Source: Bacteroidetes bacterium UBA1935 (GTDB lineage Bacteria > Bacteroidota > Bacteroidia > Chitinophagales > Chitinophagaceae). From it: DNA of 64,000 bases. Within the stretch, counting starts at the first letter, position 1. Every line of letters starts with the position of its first letter. Positions 43,972 through 52,900 of the stretch are shown piece after piece. A model generated the notes under the pieces. That model made no database searches, was not told the origin of the DNA, and saw nothing but the letters and a program-made list of their open reading frames with translations. The stretch spans positions 186,001 to 250,000 of the forward strand of contig DDFF01000003.1 of NCBI GenBank assembly GCA_002337045.1, read 5' to 3'. The position numbers and the translations under genes are program-made.

Positions 43972-44009
43972 TTAACCCACCCTTAGCAAGGCATTTGCAA
44001 GTGGTTAAC
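43972..44009. promoter_or_regulatory. four-unit TTAAC-type array with 11-bp period
   Basis: TTAAC (43972), TTAGC (43983), TTTGC (43994) and TTAAC (44005) follow each other at exactly 11 bp. The array begins 12 bases upstream of the -33 element. Tandem half-sites one helical turn apart are typical of OmpR/PhoB-type regulators, but the protein here is unknown. Confidence 0.65.
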
Positions 44010-44038
44010 AAACCAAAACATAACTCATTGAAAAACAA

Positions 44039-44070
44039 CAGGTGCAGTTTTCTTGAGAAAACTACACCTG
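44039..44070. terminator. imperfect hairpin terminator of the serine hydrolase gene
   Basis: CAGGTG ... CACCTG arms with an AGTTTTC/GAAAACT inner stem and one mismatch (44039-44070) lie past the minus-strand stop at 44097. Confidence 0.55.
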
Positions 44071-44096
44071 ATAAAACATTTATTCAATATCCTACT

Positions 44097-45446
44097 CTAA
44101 TTCTTCTTTGGGGCATTCATGATACGTCCATTTTGCCTCAAGGCCAGCTTATCTACCACACCAGCCTCATTTCTAACAAAAGAAACCTGCGCGTCTACCA
44201 GCTTGAAGAAAAAGAAATCTTTACGCTCTGCATACAAGCGCAGTTTTTTCTGGCCTGTTGCCTGTGCGTACAACGCATCACCTTCGCTTGTTATTGTTAT
44301 TTCAAAACCAGGCGCTAGTGGGTATACACCTATATAGTCTTTATAATATTCCGGATTTAGTTTCACTTCTTTTCTAAACTCGGGCATTTCTATTCTCTTA
44401 TCATTTAATATGGCGGTGATATTTCTGCGCATAAGCGAATGCTCATCATCCATTTTATTAGATATCAGTATTACAGTACTTGCATCTTCGGGCGTCATAT
44501 ACAGGTTTGATACAAAGCCGTGTATACCACCGTTGTGACCTATACTCTTTTTACCCATTGCCTCGCCCAGCATCCAGCCATAACCATAGTTTTGTTTATA
44601 TACTGTGGTAACAAGTTTCCAATCTTCCTCTGTAAGCAGCTTTTTTTTATGTACTGCATTGGCCCATTTATTCAGGTCTGATACCGTTGTATAGATACAG
44701 CCTGCTGCATAAGACACAGATGAATCTATGAGCGGTGCATTATCGCCAACACCATCTTCTATAGAAAAATAGCCTATGGCTTTTTTCTTGCTCTTCAGCC
44801 CTGCAAAATTACAACCTGTGTTCTTCATTCCTAATGGCTCCAGAATCATACTACGTAATGCAGCATAGTAGGTTTTGCCGGTCAGGTCTTCAATTATATA
44901 ACCCAGCAACATATAGTTAGAGTTGCTGTAGTTAAAATTAGTACCCGGCTCTACGCCGGTCATTCTGTCTTTAAACAACCTGATCATCGCTTTTCTTTCC
45001 TGATGCACGGTCATGCTATTCATTGCAAAAGCCGTATCCTCTGTGTAGTTGAAGATGCCGGATGTATGCGTCAGCAGGTTTTCGATGGTTATTTTATCGC
45101 CATCGGGGTAGCCGGGCATATATTTAGAAAGCGGGTCTTTTACATTCAGCTTCCCTTGTTCCTGCAGCATCATAATCATTGTTGCAGTAAATGTTTTGGT
45201 AACAGACCCTATCTGAAATACCGTGTTGCTATCGTTAGGTATTTTTTTTGCTACATCTCTGTAGCCATAGCCTTTTACCAACACCGGGCGTCCGTATTGA
45301 TACACCAACACAGCGCCATTGAATTGCCCTTGTTGCTGATATATTTTAAGTACAGAATCTATTGTCTTTGCTTTGTTTTGCGCTTTTGTACCCGAAGCCA
45401 GCATACCCAAAGATGCTGCCAGTAGCAATATTCTTTTCATAATCAT
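44097..45446 (-). CDS. serine hydrolase, class C beta-lactamase-like
   Basis: The 449-residue protein has a signal peptide (ending SGTKAQ). The catalytic SxxK is S81-V-T-K84 (QIGSVTKTFTA), the YxN motif Y173-S-N175 (NFNYSNSNYMLLG) and the third motif HNGGIHG. A C-terminal domain of about 100 residues follows the catalytic part. The family includes beta-lactamases, DD-peptidases and esterases; a peptidase or esterase role in the periplasm is most likely. It is flanked by TATQ-family genes but has its own terminator. Confidence 0.9.
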   Translation of the reverse strand: MIMKRILLLAASLGMLASGTKAQNKAKTIDSVLKIYQQQGQFNGAVLVYQYGRPVLVKGYGYRDVAKKIPNDSNTVFQIGSVTKTFTATMIMMLQEQGKLNVKDPLSKYMPGYPDGDKITIENLLTHTSGIFNYTEDTAFAMNSMTVHQERKAMIRLFKDRMTGVEPGTNFNYSNSNYMLLGYIIEDLTGKTYYAALRSMILEPLGMKNTGCNFAGLKSKKKAIGYFSIEDGVGDNAPLIDSSVSYAAGCIYTTVSDLNKWANAVHKKKLLTEEDWKLVTTVYKQNYGYGWMLGEAMGKKSIGHNGGIHGFVSNLYMTPEDASTVILISNKMDDEHSLMRRNITAILNDKRIEMPEFRKEVKLNPEYYKDYIGVYPLAPGFEITITSEGDALYAQATGQKKLRLYAERKDFFFFKLVDAQVSFVRNEAGVVDKLALRQNGRIMNAPKKN

Positions 45447-45477
45447 GTATAGAAGACTGCAATCTACATAAAAAAGA

Positions 45478-45501
45478 AAGCTACCCCGCCAAGAGTAGCT
45501 T
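45478..45501 (-). terminator. terminator of the TATQ-family gene at 45550
   Basis: AAGCTAC (45478-45484) pairs with GTAGCTT (45495-45501), followed by a T run on the minus strand, between two minus-strand genes. Confidence 0.65.
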
Positions 45502-45549
45502 CCGTATTTGGATGAAAAAGATCCGAAAGGGAGTAATAACCGATGGTTA

Positions 45550-46092
45550 TTATTGTTGAGTAGCAGTGTAAACTACGTCTACAGTGTAAGTACCTGCTGG
45601 ATAAGTGAAACCAGGTGTTGCATTGTACATTACGCTGAATGTTTGGTTACCACCGTTCAAGCCATTAGCTATCAGGTTAGCTGCAGTTGCAGACAGGCTA
45701 GTGTAGCCAGCGAAAGTACCTGCGATAGTACCACCTGTACCGTTAGCGCTTACTTTCAGACCCAAAACACCACTTACAGGCATTACAGGAGCTGGTGTTG
45801 TAGTACCGGTGTAAGAGAAGCTTGCATTGTTAGTTTTTACTGTTACGTCGAATTTTTTGTTAGAACGTACTTTCAGTTCCTGTGCAGTTGACTGAACACC
45901 GTTTGCGTAGTCGTTAACTGTGTTGAAAGCCAGGTTAACCGCTGCACCTGTTGCAGTACCAGACCCTGTGAATGTCAACTCGATTGCGTTGCTCAGGTTC
46001 AGATTAACTGTTTGGGTAGCTGTAGAAGCAACTTGTGCTTTAGCTGCGATACCTACGAATGACAGTGCTGCGATTACGATAATTTTTTTCAT
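45550..46092 (-). CDS. secreted surface protein of the TATQ-ending family
   Basis: The 180-residue protein has a signal peptide (MKKIIVIAALSFVGIAAKAQ). The clearest family pattern follows: TQTVNLNLSNAIELTFTG, DYANGVQSTAQELKVRSNKKF, an alanine-rich middle, and YPAGTYTVDVVYTATQQ at the C-terminus. The even codon use and its own strong promoter array suggest a well-expressed small surface subunit. It has a terminator of its own. Confidence 0.82.
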   Translation of the reverse strand: MKKIIVIAALSFVGIAAKAQVASTATQTVNLNLSNAIELTFTGSGTATGAAVNLAFNTVNDYANGVQSTAQELKVRSNKKFDVTVKTNNASFSYTGTTTPAPVMPVSGVLGLKVSANGTGGTIAGTFAGYTSLSATAANLIANGLNGGNQTFSVMYNATPGFTYPAGTYTVDVVYTATQQ

Positions 46093-46157
46093 TGTTGTTT
46101 GTTTTTGTTTGTTACTGTTTAAGTTTTTGAGAATTGTTTATTTCGTTGATTGTGATG

Positions 46158-46190
46158 CAAATATGGGGGTACGAATGCACCGTCTTCAAA
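46158..46190 (-). promoter_or_regulatory. promoter of the TATQ-family gene at 45550
   Basis: On the minus strand TTTG (complement of 46187-46190) is followed after 21 bases by CATATTTG (complement of 46158-46165), the same -7 as in the promoter at 43926. Confidence 0.65.
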
Positions 46191-46203
46191 TTTTCGGGGC
46201 TTG

Positions 46204-46241
46204 TTAACGGGCAGTTTGCAATCGGTTAACGAGCAATTAAC
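46204..46241. promoter_or_regulatory. four-unit TTAAC-type array with 11-bp period
   Basis: TTAAC (46204), TTTGC (46215), TTAAC (46226) and TTAAC (46237) lie at exact 11-bp steps, starting 13 bases beyond the -33 element. The rest of the 326-base gap up to 46419 is AT-rich and must hold the promoter of the rightward ELW-repeat gene; none is clear. Confidence 0.65.
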
Positions 46242-46418
46242 AATTGCAAGTCACTTAAAATCAACGAATTAGCCAGCAGCCTGCATTCTGTGGCATCCTC
46301 TACGGGATATACGGTATTTTGCCTATTTAATGGTCATAATTATATAATATTCCCTTAATAGTCTTTATATTTATAGCTTATAACATAATTCATTCATTAT
46401 TAAATAAGCGGAGCACAT

Positions 46419-47921
46419 ATGAAAATTCGTTTACTCAGTACTATTTTACTGTCAGGCAGCCTGTTTGCATCGGCACAAACGCGCATGATAGCAGATATTA
46501 ACCCTAACGGAGACTCGTACCCAATGTGGCTGACGGGCTACTATGGCAACAGGGTTTTATTCTTTGCAGACAACGGCACAAACGGCAGTGAATTAATGGC
46601 ATATGACACATCTGCAAAGCTTATCTATGATCTGAATCCTGGTTTGGCAAGCAGTGTTAGCTGGTACAATAACAAGAAAATGATTGTACATGGTAAAAAT
46701 GTATATTTCCCGGCAGACAACGGCAATACCGGCACAGAATTGTTCATGTGGAACGGCGTAGACACAGTGGCTCCTACTCTTGTTGCAGAAATATACCCGG
46801 GCAACAGCGGTAGCGATATTAACGAAATGTACGTAATGGGCGACCGCCTGTACTTTGGTGCATATAACAATATTAATGGTAATGAGCTGTGGTCTTACAA
46901 CCTGACAGATGGCTATACGCAACGTCTTACAGACCTGATGCCGGGCAATAGCAGCAGTGCACCTAGTAATTTAATTGCGTTTAAAGACAAACTGTACTTC
47001 TCTGCTACAGGCAGCACAACAGGTACAGAATTATATGCATACAACCCTGTAAGTAATACTACTACGCTGGTGGCTGATATTTATGCAGGTATCAACGGCA
47101 GTGGCCCGCAAGGCATGACTGTTATTAATGGCAAGCTGTACTTCACTGCGTACACTCCTTCTTTTGGCAGGGAATTATATTCTTTTGACGGTACTAATCT
47201 AATGCGCCATACGAATGTAGATAACAGCAGCGGCGATGGCATTATGGCTGTTAACTATGGTGATGTACAGCTAATGTGGTACAAAAACAAAATATACTTT
47301 GCGGGTAATGATGGCACTTCAGGCTACCAACTGTGGCAGTTCAATCCAATTAACGGTGTAGCTTCAAAAGTATATGATATCAACCCAAGCGGTAGCAGCA
47401 GCCCTCAATACTTTAACTATTACGCCGGCAAAATGTTCTTCAGCGCAGACGATGGCACAAGTGGTGTAGAATTATGGTCTTACGATGGCAGCACTACCCC
47501 TAAAATGGTGGCTGACATAGATCCTAATCAAAGCAGCTATCCTGTAAACTTCCTGACATGGGGTACAAAAATGTATTTTAATGCATACAATAGCGCTACA
47601 GGAACAGAACTGTATCAGCTGGCAGACTCTGCTGCACTTACAGTAAAAAATATCCGCTTCGATGCACAGGTTAAAGTATTCCCTAACCCTACTGCAGGCA
47701 CTACTACTATACAAATCAGCAGCAATAACGACCTGCAACTGGGCTATGTAGTTACAGATATGACAGGCCGTGTAATTGTACGCAGCGATGTAAAAACTTA
47801 CGTTGCAGGTACAAACAACGTTACTGTAGATATGACAAATATGGCAGCAGGTATTTATCAATACCGTCTGTTTGACGCTGCAGGTGTTATGATGTCTTCA
47901 GGCAACATCCAAAAACAATAA
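46419..47921 (+). CDS. ELWxxDGT-repeat T9SS cargo protein
   Basis: The 500-residue protein has a signal peptide (MKIRLLSTILLSGSLFASAQ). Seven or more repeats follow of the type VYFPADNGNTGTELFMWNG and MFFSADDGTSGVELWSYDGS, the ELWxxDGT propeller-like repeat. The C-terminal 80 residues are a type A sorting domain (VFPNPTAGTTTIQISS, GIYQYRLFDAAG). It should be exported by the type IX system. The next gene is a close paralog 44 bases downstream without a terminator between. Confidence 0.88.
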   Translation: MKIRLLSTILLSGSLFASAQTRMIADINPNGDSYPMWLTGYYGNRVLFFADNGTNGSELMAYDTSAKLIYDLNPGLASSVSWYNNKKMIVHGKNVYFPADNGNTGTELFMWNGVDTVAPTLVAEIYPGNSGSDINEMYVMGDRLYFGAYNNINGNELWSYNLTDGYTQRLTDLMPGNSSSAPSNLIAFKDKLYFSATGSTTGTELYAYNPVSNTTTLVADIYAGINGSGPQGMTVINGKLYFTAYTPSFGRELYSFDGTNLMRHTNVDNSSGDGIMAVNYGDVQLMWYKNKIYFAGNDGTSGYQLWQFNPINGVASKVYDINPSGSSSPQYFNYYAGKMFFSADDGTSGVELWSYDGSTTPKMVADIDPNQSSYPVNFLTWGTKMYFNAYNSATGTELYQLADSAALTVKNIRFDAQVKVFPNPTAGTTTIQISSNNDLQLGYVVTDMTGRVIVRSDVKTYVAGTNNVTVDMTNMAAGIYQYRLFDAAGVMMSSGNIQKQ

Positions 47922-47965
47922 TAGCGCTCATTAATTCACAAATAATAAAATAAACATCCAGAAAT

Positions 47966-49462
47966 ATGAAACGTAGTATACTCAGTGCTGCATTGCTTGC
48001 GGGAGTAATATCTGCTAATGCACAATCAGTAGTAAAAGACATCAATGCGGGTACAACCGGCAGCTTCCCATATCGTATGGCAGCTTTCGGCAAAAACCTG
48101 GCATTTACAGCAAACGATGGCACAAATGGTTATGAACTGTGGCTGAAAGACAGCAGCGGTACAAACCTTGCTTTCAACATCAACCCGGCTGCGGCATCAA
48201 GCTTTACCACTACCAGCAACCGTACTATGGCGGTAGTTGGCAAGTATTTATACTTCCCTGCAAACAATGGTACATCAGGTACAGAACTGTACCGTTGGGA
48301 TGGCACTAACCCGCCAACACTGGCTGCAGAAGTATATGCAGGTGTAAGCAGTGCAAACGTAGACGAGGTAGTTGCTTATAAAGGCAAAATATACTTTGAT
48401 GCTAATGATGGTATATATGGCGAAGAGCTGTGGGTATATGACACAACAAGTAATACAGCAATGCGCCTCACAGACATTAACGCAGGCTTAAGCGGTAGTG
48501 CTATCAGTGGCATTACAGCTTATGATACGCTGATATATTTCTCAGCGTTTTCAAGCACTACAGGGCAGGAGCTTTATGCATACAACCCATCTACAAACAG
48601 CACATCTCTGATATCTGATATCGATGCCGGTGCAAACAGCTCTTCTCCGAACAACTTTATGGTTATCGGTAACAAACTGTATTTCTCTGCATCTACACTT
48701 ACATATGGCCGCGAACTGTATAGTTACAATGGCCTGAATGTAATGCGCCTAACAGACGTAGTAAGCGGTGCAGGCAGCACTATTACCAACTATGCTTCAG
48801 GTCAAAAACTGATTGCGGGCTTTAATAACAAAGTCTACTTTGCAGGTAATGACGGTACTTATTTCGGTCACCTGTATGCTTACGACCCTGCAACAGGCAA
48901 TACTGCACTGGTTTACAAAACAAACCCAACAGGCAATAGCAACATCAGCAACATACACAGCGCTAAAAGCAGGATTTATTTCAACGCTGAAAATGGTGTA
49001 AACGGTAACGAACTGTGGGTATTCAAAGGCACAGGCGTTCCTACAATGGTAGCAGATATCTATAGCGGTATTAACAGCAGTAACCCTGCAGAATTCCTGC
49101 AAATGGGTACAACTATCTACTTCCGTGCTGCAGACAGTGCAAATGGTACTGAACTGTTTATGCTGAGCGATAGTACACTGGGCGTTAAAAACGTAGCTTT
49201 CCAGGCAGATGTTAAAGTATACCCTAACCCAACTACAGGCAACGCTACACTGGCTGTGACACTGGAAAAAACTCAGTCGCTGAGTGTATCTGTTACAGAC
49301 ATGGCAGGCCGTGTTGTTTACAACAACGGTGTTGCTAGTTATACATCAGGAAAAAATGAAATATCTATTCCTGCTGCTAATATGGCAAATGGCATATATA
49401 TATATGCTATCAGAAGTGAAAAAGGCGAGCTGATGGCTAGCGGTCGCTTCCAGAAGCAATAA
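47966..49462 (+). CDS. ELWxxDGT-repeat T9SS cargo protein (tandem paralog)
   Basis: The 498-residue protein has the same plan as its upstream neighbour: signal peptide (ending ISANAQ), repeats such as LAFTANDGTNGYELWLKDSS and IYFDANDGIYGEELWVYD, and a type A sorting domain (VYPNPTTGNATLAVTL, GIYIYAIRSEKGEL). The two arose by tandem duplication. A strong terminator follows. Confidence 0.88.
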   Translation: MKRSILSAALLAGVISANAQSVVKDINAGTTGSFPYRMAAFGKNLAFTANDGTNGYELWLKDSSGTNLAFNINPAAASSFTTTSNRTMAVVGKYLYFPANNGTSGTELYRWDGTNPPTLAAEVYAGVSSANVDEVVAYKGKIYFDANDGIYGEELWVYDTTSNTAMRLTDINAGLSGSAISGITAYDTLIYFSAFSSTTGQELYAYNPSTNSTSLISDIDAGANSSSPNNFMVIGNKLYFSASTLTYGRELYSYNGLNVMRLTDVVSGAGSTITNYASGQKLIAGFNNKVYFAGNDGTYFGHLYAYDPATGNTALVYKTNPTGNSNISNIHSAKSRIYFNAENGVNGNELWVFKGTGVPTMVADIYSGINSSNPAEFLQMGTTIYFRAADSANGTELFMLSDSTLGVKNVAFQADVKVYPNPTTGNATLAVTLEKTQSLSVSVTDMAGRVVYNNGVASYTSGKNEISIPAANMANGIYIYAIRSEKGELMASGRFQKQ

Positions 49463-49485
49463 TTGACTAATTATCAATAAAATAT

Positions 49486-49512
49486 AAGCCCGGGCAGTAG
49501 CTGCCCGGGCTT
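49486..49512 (+). terminator. rho-independent terminator
   Basis: A 12-bp GC-rich stem (49486-49497 with 49501-49512) followed by T6 ends the ELW-repeat gene pair. Confidence 0.88.
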
Positions 49513-49990
49513 TTTTAATGTGTAAAAATCATGTCCATTAAATAATCGTTGTATTGGCTGAAAACCGCATCAAATAAGAAAAAAATAAACATAGAAAGAG
49601 CTAATAATAGATAGTTCTTTATTAACTTTAGCCCCTGAGAGATAAGAATACCCCTATCAGCAGCCTACAACAGAGAGAGAGAATTTATTTAAAACTGACT
49701 AACGGCTGCTAAACTGTTACATGTAGATTGAGATTGACGAGAACCGGGCATGGTGTCCGGGCTACTGCTTTATGGGTGTTTTTCTCCATATAGCAGGGGA
49801 TTTTTGTAACCAAAAATTGAACATAGATAAAACGAAAGATTACCAATTGCTGAGGAAACAAATTTTGAATGAAAACAAATTTAATAACCATTAAAAGCGC
49901 AACGTATTGAGGAAATAACGACACGAAAACAAAAGATCAGAAACAAAGAAAACAACGTAATCAACTCTTAAATCAATAAACAACGATACA
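49513..49990. other. long upstream region of the giant Ig-repeat gene
   Basis: No gene is visible. TAACTTTA at about 49623 is a near -7 match, which would give a leader of some 360 bases. The leader has a small GC-rich part around 49741-49763 with CCGGGCA and CCGGGCT repeats that can fold locally. The rest is A-rich up to the start codon. A short minus-strand frame here has no support. Confidence 0.4.
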
Positions 49991-52900
49991 ATGGTAAATT
50001 ATACTAAAGTATTTAAACTATGTGCGCTCATGCTACTGACGATGGTCGGGTATAACGTGAGCTATGCACAAACAACCATGCCACTACCGACAGCTGCCAG
50101 CACATTCACTGGCAACGTACGCGGGTATTGGTTTACAGCTCCTACCAATTTTACAATCACGGGGCTTCGTGTAGCACCTGAAGCTGGTGGTGGTACACAA
50201 AACATACAGGTAATACGCATTAACGATGCAGTACCTGTTGTATATGGTGTAACGTCTACCAACTTCACATCACTTGCATACATACAGGGCGCTACAAATG
50301 GTGTTACCCAAACAGTAAACATACCGGTTGCAGCGGGTGAGATAATTGGCATTTTGGGACAAGCCGGAAATATTAACTCCTACGGTAATGCAGGTTTTGC
50401 AACGACAATCAATGGACAACCAGTTACGTTGAACCGCCTTCTTTCTCAAAACCCAATCACTAGCTCTAGCATTCCTGACTATTCTACTGAAGCAAGTGGT
50501 TCTATTAGCCGCATTGAGATGACATATACAACATGCTCCACTCCTCCGGCTACAGTCACTACCAATCCTTTCAACAGTACTGTTTGTCAAGGTGCATCAA
50601 GCGCTTTCTTTGCGGTATCTGCAACAGGCACCAGCCTTGCTTACCAATGGCAGGTAAGGGCTTATAACACAGGCTTCTCTAATGTTACTAACAGTACTAC
50701 TTATAGTGGTGCTACTAATTCTGTATTGGTTATCAACAATCCTACTACTGCAATAGATGGCATGACTTATCGTTGTATGGTAACTGCAGATTGCGCAGCA
50801 CCGGTATTCAGTTCAGATGCGATGCTGACAGTTAATGGCCAACACACTATCAACAGCCATCCGCAAACAGCATATATATGCATCGGCAGCAACGCTACTT
50901 TCAGTGTTGCAGCAGCTGCACAGTCTACCAATACACTTTCTTATCAGTGGCAGGTAGCATCAAACAGTTCTACACTGTATACAAATATCCCTGCAGCTGC
51001 GCCATATACTGGTGTTAATGCAGCTACACTTACAATCAACGCACCTACAAGCGCATTCAATGGCAACAAATACCGCTGCGTGGTTACAAGCTTGTGCGGC
51101 ACTCCTGTTATCTCTAATCCCGGCCAATTGGATATTGACCTTCCACCGTCAATAGCTTCTCAACCACAAAACAATGTAGTATGTGAAGGCGGTATTACGA
51201 ACTTCAATATCGCATTGCAAGGTAATAGCAGCTTCTATCCGTTCAACTATCAATGGCAGGTAAATACAGGTGCAGGTTTCAATAACATAACTAATGTCGC
51301 ACCGTACTCAGGCATCAACAGCCCGAATCTGACAATAACAGGCGCTACCGCAACAATGAACAACTATACTTACCGTTGTATTGTTACGGGCAATTGCGCA
51401 CCGGTTGTTACATCTAATGCTGCTACACTAACAGTAAACACAAAACCTACTGTTACCAATCCGTCAAGTTTGACAATATGTGAAGACGGAGCTGCAACAT
51501 TCAACGTTACTGCTACGGGTACAGGTATATCTTACCAATGGCAAGTAGCGCCTGCAGGCTCTTCTACTTACGCAAACATCGGCAACGTAGCACCATATGC
51601 AGGTATGCAAACAGCTACACTTGGCATTACAAGTGCACCTGCAGCATTATCAGGCAATACTTACCGTTGTGTAGTTAGTGGTACATGTGCACCAGCAGCT
51701 ATATCTGCTGCTGCTGAGCTGACACTGCAGAAGAAACCTGTTATCACAGCACAACCAGCAGACTATACTACTTGCAGCACAAACATACAGGCTATCTATA
51801 CCGTATCTGCTACAGGTACAGGCCTTACATACCAATGGCAAAGCAGCGCAACAGGTGTTGCGGGTTCTTATACCAATCTGAGCAATGCAGGCTTCTACAG
51901 TGGTGTTACTACAAACGTACTGAGCATCAACGGTGGTACTATTGCACTTAACAACAGCTTCTACCGTTGTGTAGTTGGTGGTACATGTGCACCAGCAGTT
52001 ATCAGCAATGCAGGTCAGTTGTTCATCAATATTCCGGCTGCTATCACAAACAACCCTATAAACGGTACTGTTTGTGAAAATGGCAATACAAGCTTCACTA
52101 CATCTGCTACAGGTAGCGGCATTACTTATCAATGGCAGGTAAATACAGGTAGCGGCTTTGCAAATGTTACAAACACCGGCGTATATAGCGGTGCTACTGC
52201 TGCTACACTGAATATTACAGGCGCTACAAACAGTATGAACAACTACACTTACCGTTGTTTTGTATCTGGCTTGTGTGGCCCTACAGCTGTATCTAATACG
52301 GTAACACTGACAGTAAATGCACTGACAGTTATCGGCACACAACCTACAAGCACAACAGTATGTGCAGGCACAAATGCAGTATTCAGCATTGGTGCTACTG
52401 CTGGTGGCATCAACTACCAATGGCAGGTAAACACAGGCAGTGGCTTTGCTAACATAGCAAATGGTGCTCCTTACCTGGGCAACCAAAGCAATACACTGAC
52501 TATCCTTGGTACTCCTGCTACTTTCAACAGCTACCAATATCGTTGCGTTGTAAACAGCATTTGTGGCCCTCAGCTTACATCTAACGCTGTAGCGCTGACG
52601 GTAAACACACTGCCTGCTATTACTACAGCCCCTGCTAACAATACAGTATGTGCAGGTACACCTGCAGTATTTGTAAGCAGCGCTACAGGTACTGGCATCA
52701 GCTACCAATGGCAAGAAAACACAGGTGCGGGCTATACCAACCTGAGCAATACAGGCATCTACTCTGGTACTAACACAAGCATCCTGACACTGTCTAACAC
52801 TACTGCAGCTATGAATGGCTATACGTACAGGGTTGTAGTAACTGGTACTTGTGCACCGGCAGTTAACGCAGCAGCACAGCTGAACGTAAACACTGCACCG

